64,000 nucleotides of DNA, taken from assembly GCA_035048495.1 (NCBI GenBank), contig CM068544.1, positions 51,697,393 to 51,761,392 of the forward strand, given 5' to 3'. Both the position numbers and the translations under genes were made by a program. Numbering within the stretch: the first letter of the stretch is position 1; the number at the start of each line of letters is the position of its first letter. The DNA is from Euptelea pleiosperma (lineage: Eukaryota; Streptophyta; Magnoliopsida; Ranunculales; Eupteleaceae). The notes below the pieces were generated by a model. The model had not been told where the DNA came from, did not search any database, and was given only the letters and a program-made list of their open reading frames with translations. Positions 1-9,779 of the stretch are shown piece by piece.

Positions 1-45
1 CATCCATAAGGCCAGTTAGACCACAAAGGTATTCCACGTGGCATA
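1..45. repeat. GFB fold-back element, right end only
   Basis: The window opens inside a copy of the G-box fold-back (GFB) family. The run from 'catccataaggcc' to the G-box at 35-40 (CACGTG) matches the right arm of full copies such as 26988-27383. The left arm lies outside the window, so boundaries and target duplication cannot be judged. Confidence 0.6.
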
Positions 46-698
46 TTTGTGAGGGGAATTACCAGGGGACAGCAAATATTTTCTGAGGAAAGTGGGACTC
101 CCAAGTCCTAAAGGCTCTAGATTGCGCACATGGACTGTCCCCTTGCCGACACCTATATCCTTCCTGTATTACACTTTTCCAAGTAACCTGGTTAAAGTGA
201 CCGAATTTTACGACTTGTACAACGAACATGGTTTTGGACACTTACATCCTTTGAATAGGAAAAATGTACACGCACAAGTTGATGGCCAAGCGTTTTGGAC
301 CGTCAAATAAAATATGATAAATCTGATCATTATGTGATCTGATAGGTGGGGTCCATGATGTTGATGGTTTGGGAAAATTCACGCATTTTTTAACATGATT
401 GAATTATTCTCGAATCACGAACTTATCCGAATTACTTCCGCATTATTTATTTTTGAACATGAAAATTCATTTTATATGACAAAAACTTATCAATATTATG
501 CTTTTTTAAGTTTTATTTTATTTTTTAAAATTATTTTTGCTCAATTTTTTAACGCATTTTTAAATTACTAACCCAAATTGTACTCAAACATTTCCCGTAC
601 CGCATTTTTGTCGGCACACATATTTGTGATGATCCATGCATGTTTATAGGTATTTTAGACTTTCTTTATATAAATAGGTAACTTTAAAAATCAGGCTT
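46..698. other. AT-rich intergenic DNA, nothing recognised
   Basis: Short open frames occur but none resembles a known protein. The part from 400 to 560 is strongly AT-rich. No RNA gene or complete transposon is visible. Confidence 0.5.
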
Positions 699-957
699 AG
701 GCGCGGTTACCGCCGTAAAATGACAGGCTCTGGTTACATGACACAATATGAGCCACGTGGCACATTCTTAGAGGACTCTAACCGTATGGATGTTTGGCCA
801 ATCCCTAAGTGGACCTACAAACCAAAAATCAACCTGATTAGTGATTTATTGGCGTTGGTTTGGACTTATTTTCATGGATTAATCTCAACTGTGGGAATTT
901 GAGCACTATTTGAGGTACAAAGATCCAACGCCTAGAAATCAATAATCGTGCTGATTT
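699..957. repeat. GFB fold-back element, right part missing
   Basis: The left arm holds the G-box at 754-759, and the palindromic centre is followed by the start of the right arm up to 'gctgatttttt' near 957, where homology stops. The left terminus (697-740) matches that of the copy at 57369-57753, including 'ttaccgcc' and 'aaaatgacaggctc', so these two share an outer end that other copies lack. Confidence 0.75.
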
Positions 958-1006
958 TTTTGTTGGTAACTTAAAAAAGACATTCCTAGAAAGAACTTTA
1001 CGGCTT

Positions 1007-1304
1007 GACATCAAATTTGATGTCTCGTCTCAATATTGCCACGTGGCACTCTTTTTAGCCCACGAAAAGATCAGCTTTATTGGTGATTTCTAATCATAAA
1101 ATTGAAGTTCCACGAGAAATAGTGAAATGCAACAGTCGGTGATTAAGAGAAATGCTCGAATCCAATGACCATAAACCACCAATTAGACTACTTATTTGTG
1201 CCCAGATCTACAAAAAATGGTTGGCGAAACATTATCCAATGGTCAACGAGCACTAAATAGTATGCCACGTGTCATTCTCAAGGTGAAACATCAAATTTTG
1301 ATGT
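1007..1304. repeat. GFB fold-back element with terminal mini-palindromes
   Basis: Both arms carry the G-box (1040-1045 and 1266-1271). The left end is a perfect 18-nt palindrome, GACATCAAATTTGATGTC at 1007-1024; the right end is the matching ACATCAAATTTTGATGT at 1288-1304. The centre is more diverged from the family consensus than in other copies. A further CACGTG lies just outside at 1342-1347. Confidence 0.75.
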
Positions 1305-1907
1305 CCTTCGTAGTCTTCCCTCGATCATCACATATCCATTGCACGTGCACTCCACTAATCATTGCAAAATACGAGAAAAATATCTGCCGACGGTCGAGGG
1401 ATTTCAAATTTTAAAGTTTACCCCTCCCAAAAATGTCATTTGAAGCTTAGTTTAGGGCTCACTGACCTTATGGACGTTCGGACCCCCTAATCCATGTCGC
1501 GATTTTTAGAAAGTCCCCCTGGGGCCATCAAACATGTGCTCGCAAAATACCTTCCTATGTGTAAACATTTCCTTTGGTCTCAATATTCTTTATTCTTCTT
1601 CTGCCATTAAAGGCTAAAGGCTAATCCACAGCCATTCTTTTGCTTACAATCGCCGTATTACGAACTTATATTGATTTTTTCCTTTATTCGATCCCTAAGG
1701 TTCGATTTAAGTTTATGGACATAGTTTTGTTGCTAAGTTGGCATCTATTCCTCTATCTTTTTCTTTTCTTTTCCGTGTCCGTTTGGCATCTATCCTTTTC
1801 AGTCGCTGTTTATTTGTAAAATGGCCAACATTGCCCTCGAATAAAGTCAATTATTTAAGGGTATTAGTGTAATTTTAACTATTGAGAAAAGACTAAATCA
1901 CCTATAC
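1305..1907. other. Intergenic DNA, nothing recognised
   Basis: No coding frame, repeat pair or RNA gene could be supported here. Confidence 0.5.
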
Positions 1908-2075
1908 AAGCTAGCCATTTCCATGAATCTCCCACCAAGCTGGACTCTGCTACAGAAAGCGAGAGGTTCTGAGTTCAACTCTCATTAGGGCTACCTCCTA
2001 GAAGAATAATAGAAAGCGATTGGAGGGGTGACTAGTGTCCCGGGGGACTAGCTGGGTACTGTGTAAATTGTGATT
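1908..2075 (+). repeat. Candidate SINE
   Basis: The stretch has a possible pol III B-box-like run (GAGTTCAACTCTC at 1971-1983) about 30 bases after 'aagctggactctg', followed by a non-coding body. No clean poly(A) tail or target duplication is seen. An unrelated single-copy sequence is possible. Confidence 0.3.
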
Positions 2076-3308
2076 ATTTTAAGGGTATAAATGTAAATTT
2101 AGTAAAATTAATGGGGAAATTATCGTAATAACGGCGTTCGGACTCCAGCTATCTGAAGAATCGCAGAGCGACATAGAGCCACGTGGCAAACAAAAAGTTA
2201 CATTGCCACTTGCGGAGGGGGATTTCGTCAAACCCACCATTTTTGTGATTATAAATTAGACGTATTTTCTCTGAAAGTTTCCACGGGAAAACGACTCATA
2301 ACTAACAAGGGTCAAGTTCCCTCTGCCATACGTTATCCCTTGCCATTTCCATGGAGAAAAGATACTCACGACTATAACGTGCTCTTGGGGGTTACGTGCG
2401 CCATCTCTGGATTTGGTCTCGCATGCAAATCAATCCCCCATAAGAGGCCTTCTGATCTCTCGTAGCACTTGGTAATTGGTATTTACTCTCTCCCTCTCTC
2501 TCTCTCTTTCTCTCTGTGTGTGCTCTCTGTGAGTGCGTTTTGCACCTTCCGGTTGAGCCCCCGGCTCAACTTCGGTGCTCCAGGTCTGCAACCTAGGTTC
2601 GCTCTTCTCGAACCTGTTCGGGTGGCAAAGAAGGAAGATTCAAGCTCAGTACCGTCTCCAAAAAGGTCTCCAACTCCATATATTACTTCCTTTCTCAAAG
2701 ATTAGGAAGACAGAAATGTGGCATATTGCCGACCATGCACGTTAGATCGAAACAGGAAGCTTCGGACCAAGAGGTCATCGATCGGTCTTCCTGTTGAGAC
2801 TTGAGAACACCATTGAAAACGTTGACCTCCACTTGTGCTACAACCATGATTACAATATGTTAGTGCTCTTCTGAGCCATCTCCACGTCCTTACCTCCCTC
2901 TTTCTTTAATTCAGCTTTTCAGTCAAGGGTGTCCAATTTTGGATAATAGCACACCATTACTGTATTTTTAAAATACTGCAGGCGGCCGGTGAGCCATGCC
3001 GTTGGATTGGATGACCATGACGTCAGTTACCTTTCATGACCTCTTGATCCCCTCACCAAGGATTTAGTGAATCAATATTATTAAGGTTGTTGTCCAGTAC
3101 ATGTGGCACAATTTTATTGGTCTTGGATTTTTTTGTGTAATAGTGACCGTTATAACCGTTATTAAGAGTGACCGTTTTGAGTCTTCACTCTTTACAACAG
3201 CGAGTTACTCCCGTTGTTTTCATCGTTTAAAGCTAGGTTACACTTGAACCATTTTTTTTTCGACTGATGCTTTTTTGTTTTCCCTTTCTCTTTGGTGATC
3301 AAGTCCAG
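2076..3308 (+). other. Upstream region of the acid phosphatase gene
   Basis: A GCCACGTGGC G-box lies at 2178-2187 without a recognisable fold-back around it. A CT-rich microsatellite runs from about 2485 to 2530. A pyrimidine-rich stretch precedes the start codon. No coding frame here resembles a known protein. Confidence 0.5.
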
Positions 3309-6300
3309 ATGTTTTCAGCAATGCGGGCGGTATGGGAGATGTTACTGGTGATGTTCTTAGCAGTATGTTCAAAGACCATCGGTGCAAAGCATAATCCAAA
3401 GGTTACTGTCCCATCTGATAGAACTAGCTATTGCTCAGGTTGGAGGGTGGCAGTGGAAGCAAACAATGTGCGTGCATGGCGAACAGTCCCAACTCAGTGC
3501 CTGCACTATGTCGAAAATTACATGGTTGGGGGCCAGTATGAGCGCGACCTTGAAGTGGTTATCGAGCAGATGTACAACTACATTAAAGACATAGTTATGG
3601 CCAACAATGGCACGGATGCTTGGATTCTCGATGTCGACGATACCTGCATCTCCAATCTCTTTTACTACAGAGGAAAGCGATTTGGGTATGTAATCTTAGG
3701 GGATGTTTGAATCACCATTTTTCAAAAAATATTTATTTTAAAAAAACGACTTTTTTGAAAATGTATTTTTCTCAAAAAGGTCGTTTGTATCATCATTAAC
3801 GCAAAATTTCTTTATCTTCCAGTTTGGCCACCAATTTCTATTTTTTTTCTTGGAAGGGGACTTCTACCAAAAACTTTTTCTTTGTTATTATGTCCATTGA
3901 GTTAGCAAAAATTTGAAAAGTCTTTTTTTAATTGAAAAAACTGCTTTCAGCTAGTTTTTATAAAAAGACTTTTTGGCTTAAAAAATATACGTTTATAGAA
4001 TAAATACTTTTTTAAAAATGGTGGTCCAAACAATCTATTATTTTGGGAAAAGTCTTTTTGTGAGAAAAAAAATACTTTTTTTAAGTCTAAAAATGGCAAT
4101 CCAAACACCCCCTAACCTTAATACAAGCAATTTTTCCCTTACAAGGAGTGTTTGGTTACTAATTCTATTCCAATTTAGTAGTCCTCCACTAGAACAAAAT
4201 AATATTACTTCTATTTTTTTTTTCTTTTTTTATAAATTTTTGCACGATGCCCTTTTGCAACCAAACAGTGTACTATTTTGTCAGGAGTGAAAGTCTAATC
4301 AGGCTACGCTTGTAGTGGTAACCAAACATCCCGGGTGACGAGGTGTAACGCATTTTTACCAAAGTTAAACCATTTATGATGATAGAAAGCGTGTCTGTAA
4401 TGTGACCCATCATGCAGCTGCTATTAATACAGTTCAACTCACGATCAGACGGTTGGTAAATTGTTGATTCTGATTTTTTTTTTTTTTTGGTACAGTTGCG
4501 ATCCATATGATCCAACGGGGTTTAAAACTTGGGCATCGAAAGGAAACTGTCCTGCCATTCCTACAGTTCTTAGATTGTTCAAAAAGCTGGTTGGGTGTGG
4601 CTTTAAGGTTTTCCTTGTTACTGGTAGAGACGCAGAGACACTCGGCCAAGCCACCATCAATAACTTGCATATGCAGGGATTCGTTGATTATGAACGGTTG
4701 ATTATGAGGTAAGATGATGACACGTGTCTTTAACCCTCTCTAAGTCCGTCGGATTGATTTTTTTTTTTTGTTTGTTAGAGTAGTGATATCCCGAGATCAA
4801 TTTGGATCTGTGATGATAAATTAAATTTTGAAAAATAAAATGACAATTATCTCTCTCGATCATCGATCGATCGAGATCGAGAACCACCTCTCTTAAATCT
4901 GAGAAGTATTGCAATAAGTTGTGTGAGATGCACTGTATCATTAAATTATTAAAAATTTAAAATGGACTGACGAAGAATCATCTAGATCCTTACGGTCACG
5001 AATCTATTTTGTCAAAGAAAATCTTCAAGATGGGATTCACTTACGGATGTGGTGCACATGCTCGTCACCGTGTCCAGTCGGTGGACCCACCTAAGGAATT
5101 TTCCTAGTCCCGATCAGTTGCACTTTTGGGGCTAAGAGATTGAGAAAATATTTGTTGCGGGTCGAATAAAAACATGCCATGTGCACAACAAAAAGTATGG
5201 TTATCTCTCAGTCTTTTGAGTCAAGTTACTTTTTTCTTTTTGCTGGGTACGTGGTACGTTTTTATTTGTTCCTGCAACTTTTTGATCCAGCGCCCTCTCA
5301 CTTAAAGTTAAGTGCCCCATTAACGGGGGGGCGTGGCTTCTGTGCTCCAGGGCTATACAAACCAAACAAGACGCCCTTATCAAGTTGTGCCACGTCAGCG
5401 AAAAGTCAAAAGTTCCTGCAATTACCAACACAACCGCAACTCAGGTTGGTCGGTTACGATAGAAGAGCGGTTAATTTCGACTTTTCCGTTGAGCAGTGCC
5501 GTTCTGTTTGGTCTGTCCGGCCCGCACATGGAAGCCTTTCCCCATTAACTGCAGTTGCTTTTTCTCCATTATTAAGGGGGGCTGTTCTTTGATACCGACT
5601 TCGGTATCAAATTTTTGATGCCGAAGTCCCTCAATTTGCCACGTAGTAGACTCTTTTGGGCCCACTGACTCCATAAATATTTGGCCCACATCTTGGTGGA
5701 CCTACACATCAAAAATCAGCGTGATTGGTGATTTCTAGCCATAGGATTTGAGCACTTTTCTTCATGGGCTTTATGAACAGGCCTATGAGTTGGTTCCAAG
5801 CCCATGATGAAAAAGTACTCAAATCCAATGGCTAGAAATCACTAATCATACTGAGTTTTGGTGTGTAGGTCCACCAAGATGTGGGCCAAATATTCATTGA
5901 GTCAGTGGGCTCTAAAAAGTCTACTACGTGGCAAATTGAGGGACTTTGGCACCAAAATTTTGATACAGAGTCTGTATCATAGATTTTTCCTATTAGTAAG
6001 GGTAACTACAATTAAAGGCCACATTAACCCTGGACAGGTGGCGCTCAGGGCCGTCTGATGCAAGTTAAGGTATAAGGCGAAAACTCCATATGTGGCTTTT
6101 TATATATTAATTAAAAAAATTTAATTAACAAATATTCATGATAATCAAAAGCTACAGAAAAAATTTAGATGCAGGATTCCCGTAGTCCCATTGCAATCCA
6201 TGCAGAGGACTCTCACGGCCCATAGATAATTTTTTGGGCCCAATGACTGCCTGAATAATCAGCCCACTTATTGGTGGATAAACACACTAAAAATCAGCTT

Positions 6301-6852
6301 GATTGATGATTTCTAACCATTCAAAAAACATGCTTGAATCCAATGGTTAGAATCAATCCTAAAAAGTACTAAAATCTATGGCTAGAGATAACCAATCAAG
6401 TTAATTTTTGGTTTGTATATCTAACAACGGGTGGGCTAAACATCGATGTGGTTAGTGGGTTGGGCCCTTTTCTCACCTGGGGCCTAAGGCGACCGCCTTA
6501 TTGGGCTTATGGTAGAGACGGCCCTGGTCTGGCATTTAACTATAAGTGGTAGGATGCTGGATCAAAAAGTTGCAGGATCAAAAATTTTCTCTAGGTGTTG
6601 GCCCGGACTGTTGTTGTTGTTGTTGCTGCTGCTGCTGCTGATCTTTTGGGTTGTTTGGGATTCTTTTGTTTCAGAACTCCAACCTACCGGGGACAAGGCG
6701 CGGTGTCGTTCAAGTCGGAAATACGTAAGCAGTTAGTGGAACAGGGCTACAGAATTTGGGGTAATGTTGGAGACCAGTGGAGCGACATCAACGGAGAATG
6801 TTTGGGCGATCGAACTTTTAAGCTCCCTAATCCCATGTATTTTGTCCCTTAA
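3309..6852 (+). CDS. Plant acid phosphatase, VSP-type, HAD superfamily (class IIIB)
   Basis: Exons are 3309-3685, 4496-4708 and 6675-6852, all with GT...AG introns, giving 255 residues, the usual size for tomato APS1 and soybean VSP-like proteins. The protein hydrolyses phosphate monoesters and is expected in the secretory pathway or vacuole. Residues 6-26 form a hydrophobic signal peptide. HAD motif I is DVDDT (Asp108 nucleophile, Asp110, Thr112), motif II is Thr168 in FLVTGRD, motif III is likely Lys210 and motif IV is GDQWSD (Asp230, Asp234). All catalytic positions are present, so it should be an active phosphatase, unlike soybean VSPs that lost the first Asp. An in-frame ATG at 3267 would add 14 residues; 3309 or 3321 gives the better signal peptide. 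Both introns are filled with transposons. Orthology to a named gene is not determined. Confidence 0.9.
3699..4112. mobile_element. MITE in acid phosphatase intron 1
   Basis: The ends GGGGATGTTTGAATCACCA and TGGCAATCCAAACACCCCC are imperfect inverted repeats, bounded by TTA on the left and TAA on the right, which suggests PIF/Harbinger ancestry. It starts only 13 bases after the 5' splice site at 3686. The interior is AT-rich and non-coding. Confidence 0.65.
4146..4331. mobile_element. Second MITE in acid phosphatase intron 1
   Basis: GAGTGTTTGGTTAC at the left is mirrored by GTAACCAAACATCC at the right. It is about 185 bp and non-coding. With the neighbour at 3699-4112 it makes up three quarters of the intron. 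Confidence 0.55.
5591..5978. repeat. GFB fold-back element, TGATAC-ended subtype
   Basis: Each end is a small hairpin: GATACCGACTTCGGTATC at 5591-5608 and GATACAGAGTCTGTATC at 5962-5978. The G-boxes have decayed to CACGTA (left) and TACGTG (right). The centre contains the 'catgggctttatgaacaggc'-type insert shared with 26607-26959 and 33180-33505. Confidence 0.75.
6046..6526. mobile_element. Non-autonomous hAT-like element, CAGGGCCG ends
   Basis: The termini CAGGGCCGTCT and AGACGGCCCTG are perfect 11-bp inverted repeats typical of hAT elements. The inner ends carry 'ataaggcgaaaac' and 'cctaaggcgaccgcctta'. A diverged GFB-like core (about 6160-6470) lies inside. Related copies are at 7612-8310 and 54163-54704. 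No convincing 8-bp target duplication remains. Confidence 0.7.
6609..6642 (+). repeat. Trinucleotide microsatellite
   Basis: A run of TTG units passes into GCT units just before exon 3 of the acid phosphatase. It lies in the intron, upstream of the polypyrimidine tract. Confidence 0.8.
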
Positions 6853-7030
6853 AACACATTGTAGCATTGTGGCATGCTACTTCTGTTTTTCTTCTCTTTT
6901 AAATTTTAATCCAACTGTAAACTGGAAGGATAAAATTAAATAAATAAATAATATTCTGTAATTTCTAATTGAAATGGTCACGCCTTGATATGAATTTTCA
7001 CAATTAAGTAATGCTTGTGTTTATATCATG

Positions 7031-7550
7031 ATTTAAAAAAATGGCCGTTATAATGGTAAACCCTAGCTACCCCGTTACCGTGTTTCCCGTTATAACATTC
7101 ATACTCAAAAAAACAGAATACTCGTTAGTCGTTATAACCAAGATTTAAAAAATGGCCGTTATAACGGATTCGGACCTACCCCGTTACGTTATGGACCATT
7201 AAAACACCCAGAAAATAACGGCCGTTATTTTTCCGTTATAACGAAAATAACGACCGTTATTTTCTGGAAAATTTTGTGAAAAAAAACGGCCGTTATTTCT
7301 GTTATATTCCGGTTTTTCTGTAATTTTCCATTTTTGAAATTTTGAAATTCAATATTTGAATTACAGCGCCATTTTTTCAGTTATTTTCCCAATTTTCCGT
7401 TTTTGCGCCCGAGTGTTTTTTTCATTATAACGGAAAAAATGGTAATGCCCCCGGGTCCGTTATACCATTATAATGGTCCCCTTTAAACCTTGGTTATAAC
7501 TGTTATTTTCTTAGAAAATTGTTTTTCTATTATTATCATTTTTTTTAAAT
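7031..7550. mobile_element. Relic of the TTTAAA-ended hAT-like MITE, host of a second copy
   Basis: 'catgatttaaaaaaatggccg' at 7028-7050 is a left end of the family, and the body reappears after 7500 ('gttattttcttagaaaatt'). The intact copy at 7139-7492 sits inside it, so this is a self-nested pair. Confidence 0.5.
7139..7492. mobile_element. TTTAAA-ended hAT-like MITE with 8-bp target duplication
   Basis: GTTATAAC occurs at 7131-7138 and again at 7493-7500, directly flanking the element. Ends are CAAGATTTAAAAAATGGCC and GGTCCCCTTTAAACCTTG, an imperfect inverted repeat. The body is rich in CCGTTATAACGG-like motifs and non-coding. Eight-base duplications fit the hAT superfamily. Confidence 0.8.
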
Positions 7551-7611
7551 ATTATAGTATTAAATAATAATATTATGACCGTTTTTTTTACTCAGATGAT
7601 GACTAATGTGA

Positions 7612-8310
7612 CCCGGCCTAAGGCGAAAACTCCGTATAAGGCCTTTTTATATTTAACATATTAATATATACGGTATTAATTAAATTTTTAACTATATACA
7701 GTAGAAAATCTTATTTAACAACTATTCATGATAATCAAAAACTGCGAAAAAAAATTTAGATGCAGATGACTCCCGTAGTCCCGTTGCAGTCCATGAAGAG
7801 GACTCTCGCGGCCTACATAGATATTTTTTGGGCTTAATGACTGCGTGGATGTTCAGGCCCACCTATTGGTGGATAAATACACTAAAAATCAGCTTGATTG
7901 ATGATTTCTAGCCATTGGATTTATTACCCAAAAAAACATGCTTGAATCCAATGGCTAGAATCAATACTAAAGAGTACTAAAATCTATGGTTAGAGATAAC
8001 CAATCAGGTTGACTTTTATTTTGTATATCCAACAGGAGTGGGCTAAACATACATGTAGGCCCTGCTTGGTTCAATGCAAAGCACCCACTTGCCAGGGTTA
8101 TGGAATTATGGGGCCGTGCAAATGAGCTGACGTGCAAGTGGTTGCCAAGCCCTTGTGAACTCTTTAAGAAAATAGATGCAATCATGTGCAGCCCAAAAAC
8201 CGTGGTAAGTAACGGTAATGCAACTCACTTCATTTGCACCAAGTGCAAAATGCATCCCGATGCAGCAAACCAAGCAGGGCCGGAGTCAGTGGGCTGTAGA
8301 ATTTCAAGAA
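7612..8310. mobile_element. Truncated CAGGGCCG-type hAT relic with inserted MITE
   Basis: The body matches 6060-6480 ('ataaggcgaaaac'-like start, TATA-rich block, GFB-like core). The right part is broken by a 224-bp element at 8058-8281, after which 'agtcagtgggctg' resumes. Both termini are degraded. Confidence 0.6.
8058..8281. mobile_element. GGCCCTG-ended MITE
   Basis: Left end GGCCCTGCTTGGTTCAATGC and right end GCAGCAAACCAAGCAGGGCC are inverted repeats. The family is shared with 8349-8595. No target duplication is evident for this copy. The GGCCCTGTTTGG-type ends recall Tourist/Harbinger MITEs. Confidence 0.7.
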
Positions 8311-8348
8311 AACCTTCGATGTTTGGTAATTTGACAAGCATACACTCA

Positions 8349-8595
8349 GGCCCTGTTTGGTTCGCTGCACTGGAATGCATTTTGCACTCGGGTGCAAATA
8401 TGGTTAGTTAGATTGTAGTCACTTACCACAGTTTTTGGGCTGCACATGCTTGCATCCATTTTCTTAAAGAGTTTGCAGGGGCTTGGCAACCACTTGCACG
8501 GCAGCTCATTTGCACATCCCCTACTAATCGCTTGTAATCCCAAAAATGTGGCATGTGAGTGCATTGCATCCGATTTGCATTGAACCAAGCGGGCC
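8349..8595. mobile_element. GGCCCTG-ended MITE, opposite orientation
   Basis: Ends GGCCCTGTTTGGTTCGCTGC and TGCATTGAACCAAGCGGGCC are inverted, and TCA flanks both sides (8346-8348, 8596-8598). The interior is the reverse complement of 8058-8281 over most of its length, so the two copies could pair with each other. Confidence 0.7.
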
Positions 8596-8977
8596 TCAGT
8601 TGCAACTCACATGGGCTTGGGCCTCTGTCAACTCAATAGCTCAGCGAGATCGATTGCTTGAGTCCAATAAACAGACTGGGCGTGAAACATTTTGCTTTGT
8701 TGAATGAGCTGGCCCACTAATTAGACGGTCTAGATCTACGGCATACTCGTTGCATGGACATTAGCCTAGGCTAATCAATGAGGTAGCCTATCGTACAAAA
8801 AGAAATTTTAAATCCAATGGCTAAGAATCGCCTAATAGGCTGATTTCTGGTGAATAGGTTCACCAAAATGGACAAATCCCGACCGGTGGACTGTGAGACG
8901 TGGCAAGATGTGGCTTCACAAAAACGCGAGACACGTATTTGTGGTCAAAACCTCATGTAAATTCTTTCTGATCTCGT

Positions 8978-9230
8978 GGCAAATGGCCATTTGAGTTGCT
9001 GACCTCCGTGGATTTTAATACGTGTCCAACTCCAAAACCTCAATTTTAATCGTAAAATAATCATTTATCAAATATCTATGGAGTCGTCATTTATGATCTC
9101 GTGGCAAATGGCCATTTGATTTGCTGACCTCCGTGAATTTGAATACCTCAGGTATACTCTGAGTCATCGTATCATAAATCCTTTATGCTCTCGTGGCAAA
9201 TGGCCATTTGAGTAGCTGACGTCCATGAAA
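8978..9230. repeat. Three direct copies of a palindrome-containing 43-bp unit
   Basis: The unit 'ctcgtggcaaatggccattt' plus 'gctgacctccgtg' occurs around 8974, 9098 and 9190. Each copy holds the perfect 14-nt palindrome CAAATGGCCATTTG (8980-8993, 9105-9118, 9197-9210). Spacers differ. The block is 570-800 bp upstream of the VHA-E start codon. Confidence 0.8.
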
Positions 9231-9295
9231 ATTCTGCGAAGTTTCGTTTTCTCCCCCCTCGTCATGCTTTATCGACTGAAGTGTAGAACTATACT

Positions 9296-9632
9296 GACGA
9301 CATCCGTCGTCAACGTTGGTGACGGCCCACATTCTGAGCCACGTGGCATGCTTTGGTTTTTTAGAGACCACTGACCGTATGGATGTTGGGATGGACCTAC
9401 ATACCAAATTCAGCCTGATTAGTGATTTTAAACATTTGGATATTTGTATCCGCACTAATTCCACGGTTAAAAATTAACCCAAGAAAACGACTCCAATCAA
9501 ACGCTTAGAAATCACTAATCAGGCTAATTTTTTGGTCTTAGGTCCACCTATGGTTGGGCCAAACATCCATACGGTGATGATCTCAAAGAATGTGCCACGT
9601 GTCTCATACTGTAGTCCGTCTCCGTCACAAAG
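9296..9632. repeat. GFB fold-back element in the VHA-E promoter
   Basis: G-boxes are at 9340-9345 and 9596-9601. The left end is the hairpin GACGACATCCGTCGTC (9296-9311). The arms pair around a centre near 9450. The right end is about 10 bp from the TATA-like box and about 150 bp from the VHA-E ATG. Confidence 0.8.
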
Positions 9633-9639
9633 CTCTACT

Positions 9640-9652
9640 ATAGAGTATATAG
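9640..9652 (+). promoter_or_regulatory. VHA-E: Probable TATA box of VHA-E
   Basis: TATAGAGTATATAG lies about 130 bp before the start codon, followed by a purine-rich leader (9660-9779) typical of a plant 5' UTR. The transcription start itself cannot be seen. Confidence 0.5.
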
Positions 9653-9779
9653 ACTCATCGAAAGAAAGCAAGTCATAAACAGAAAAAAAAAGAGGGAAGA
9701 ACGAACGAGCCTGAGAGAAAGAGAAGAACGAATTTGTTGTGTAACAGAGAAACCCTAAATTTGAAGAAAAGAAAGAAAG

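Larger units (their letters stand above)
5263..6583. mobile_element. Composite inverted-repeat element in acid phosphatase intron 2
   Basis: About 50 bp at the left (CCTGCAACTTTTTGATCCAG near 5267) is repeated in reverse near 6535-6580 (CTGGATCAAAAAGTTGCAGG). Between these arms lie a GFB copy (5591-5978) and a CAGGGCCG-ended hAT element (6046-6526), so the host element was hit at least twice. No target duplication was found, and the exact ends are uncertain. Confidence 0.55.

Noticed and set aside
3267..3308. Upstream in-frame ATG of the acid phosphatase
   Set aside because: Translation from 3267 would put 14 extra residues before the signal peptide. The ATG at 3309 or 3321 gives a standard secretory start, so the longer form was not used.
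6046..6526. 8-bp target duplication for the CAGGGCCG hAT copy
   Set aside because: Flanks GTGGCGCT and GTCTGGCA are not convincingly alike, so hAT assignment rests on the termini only.
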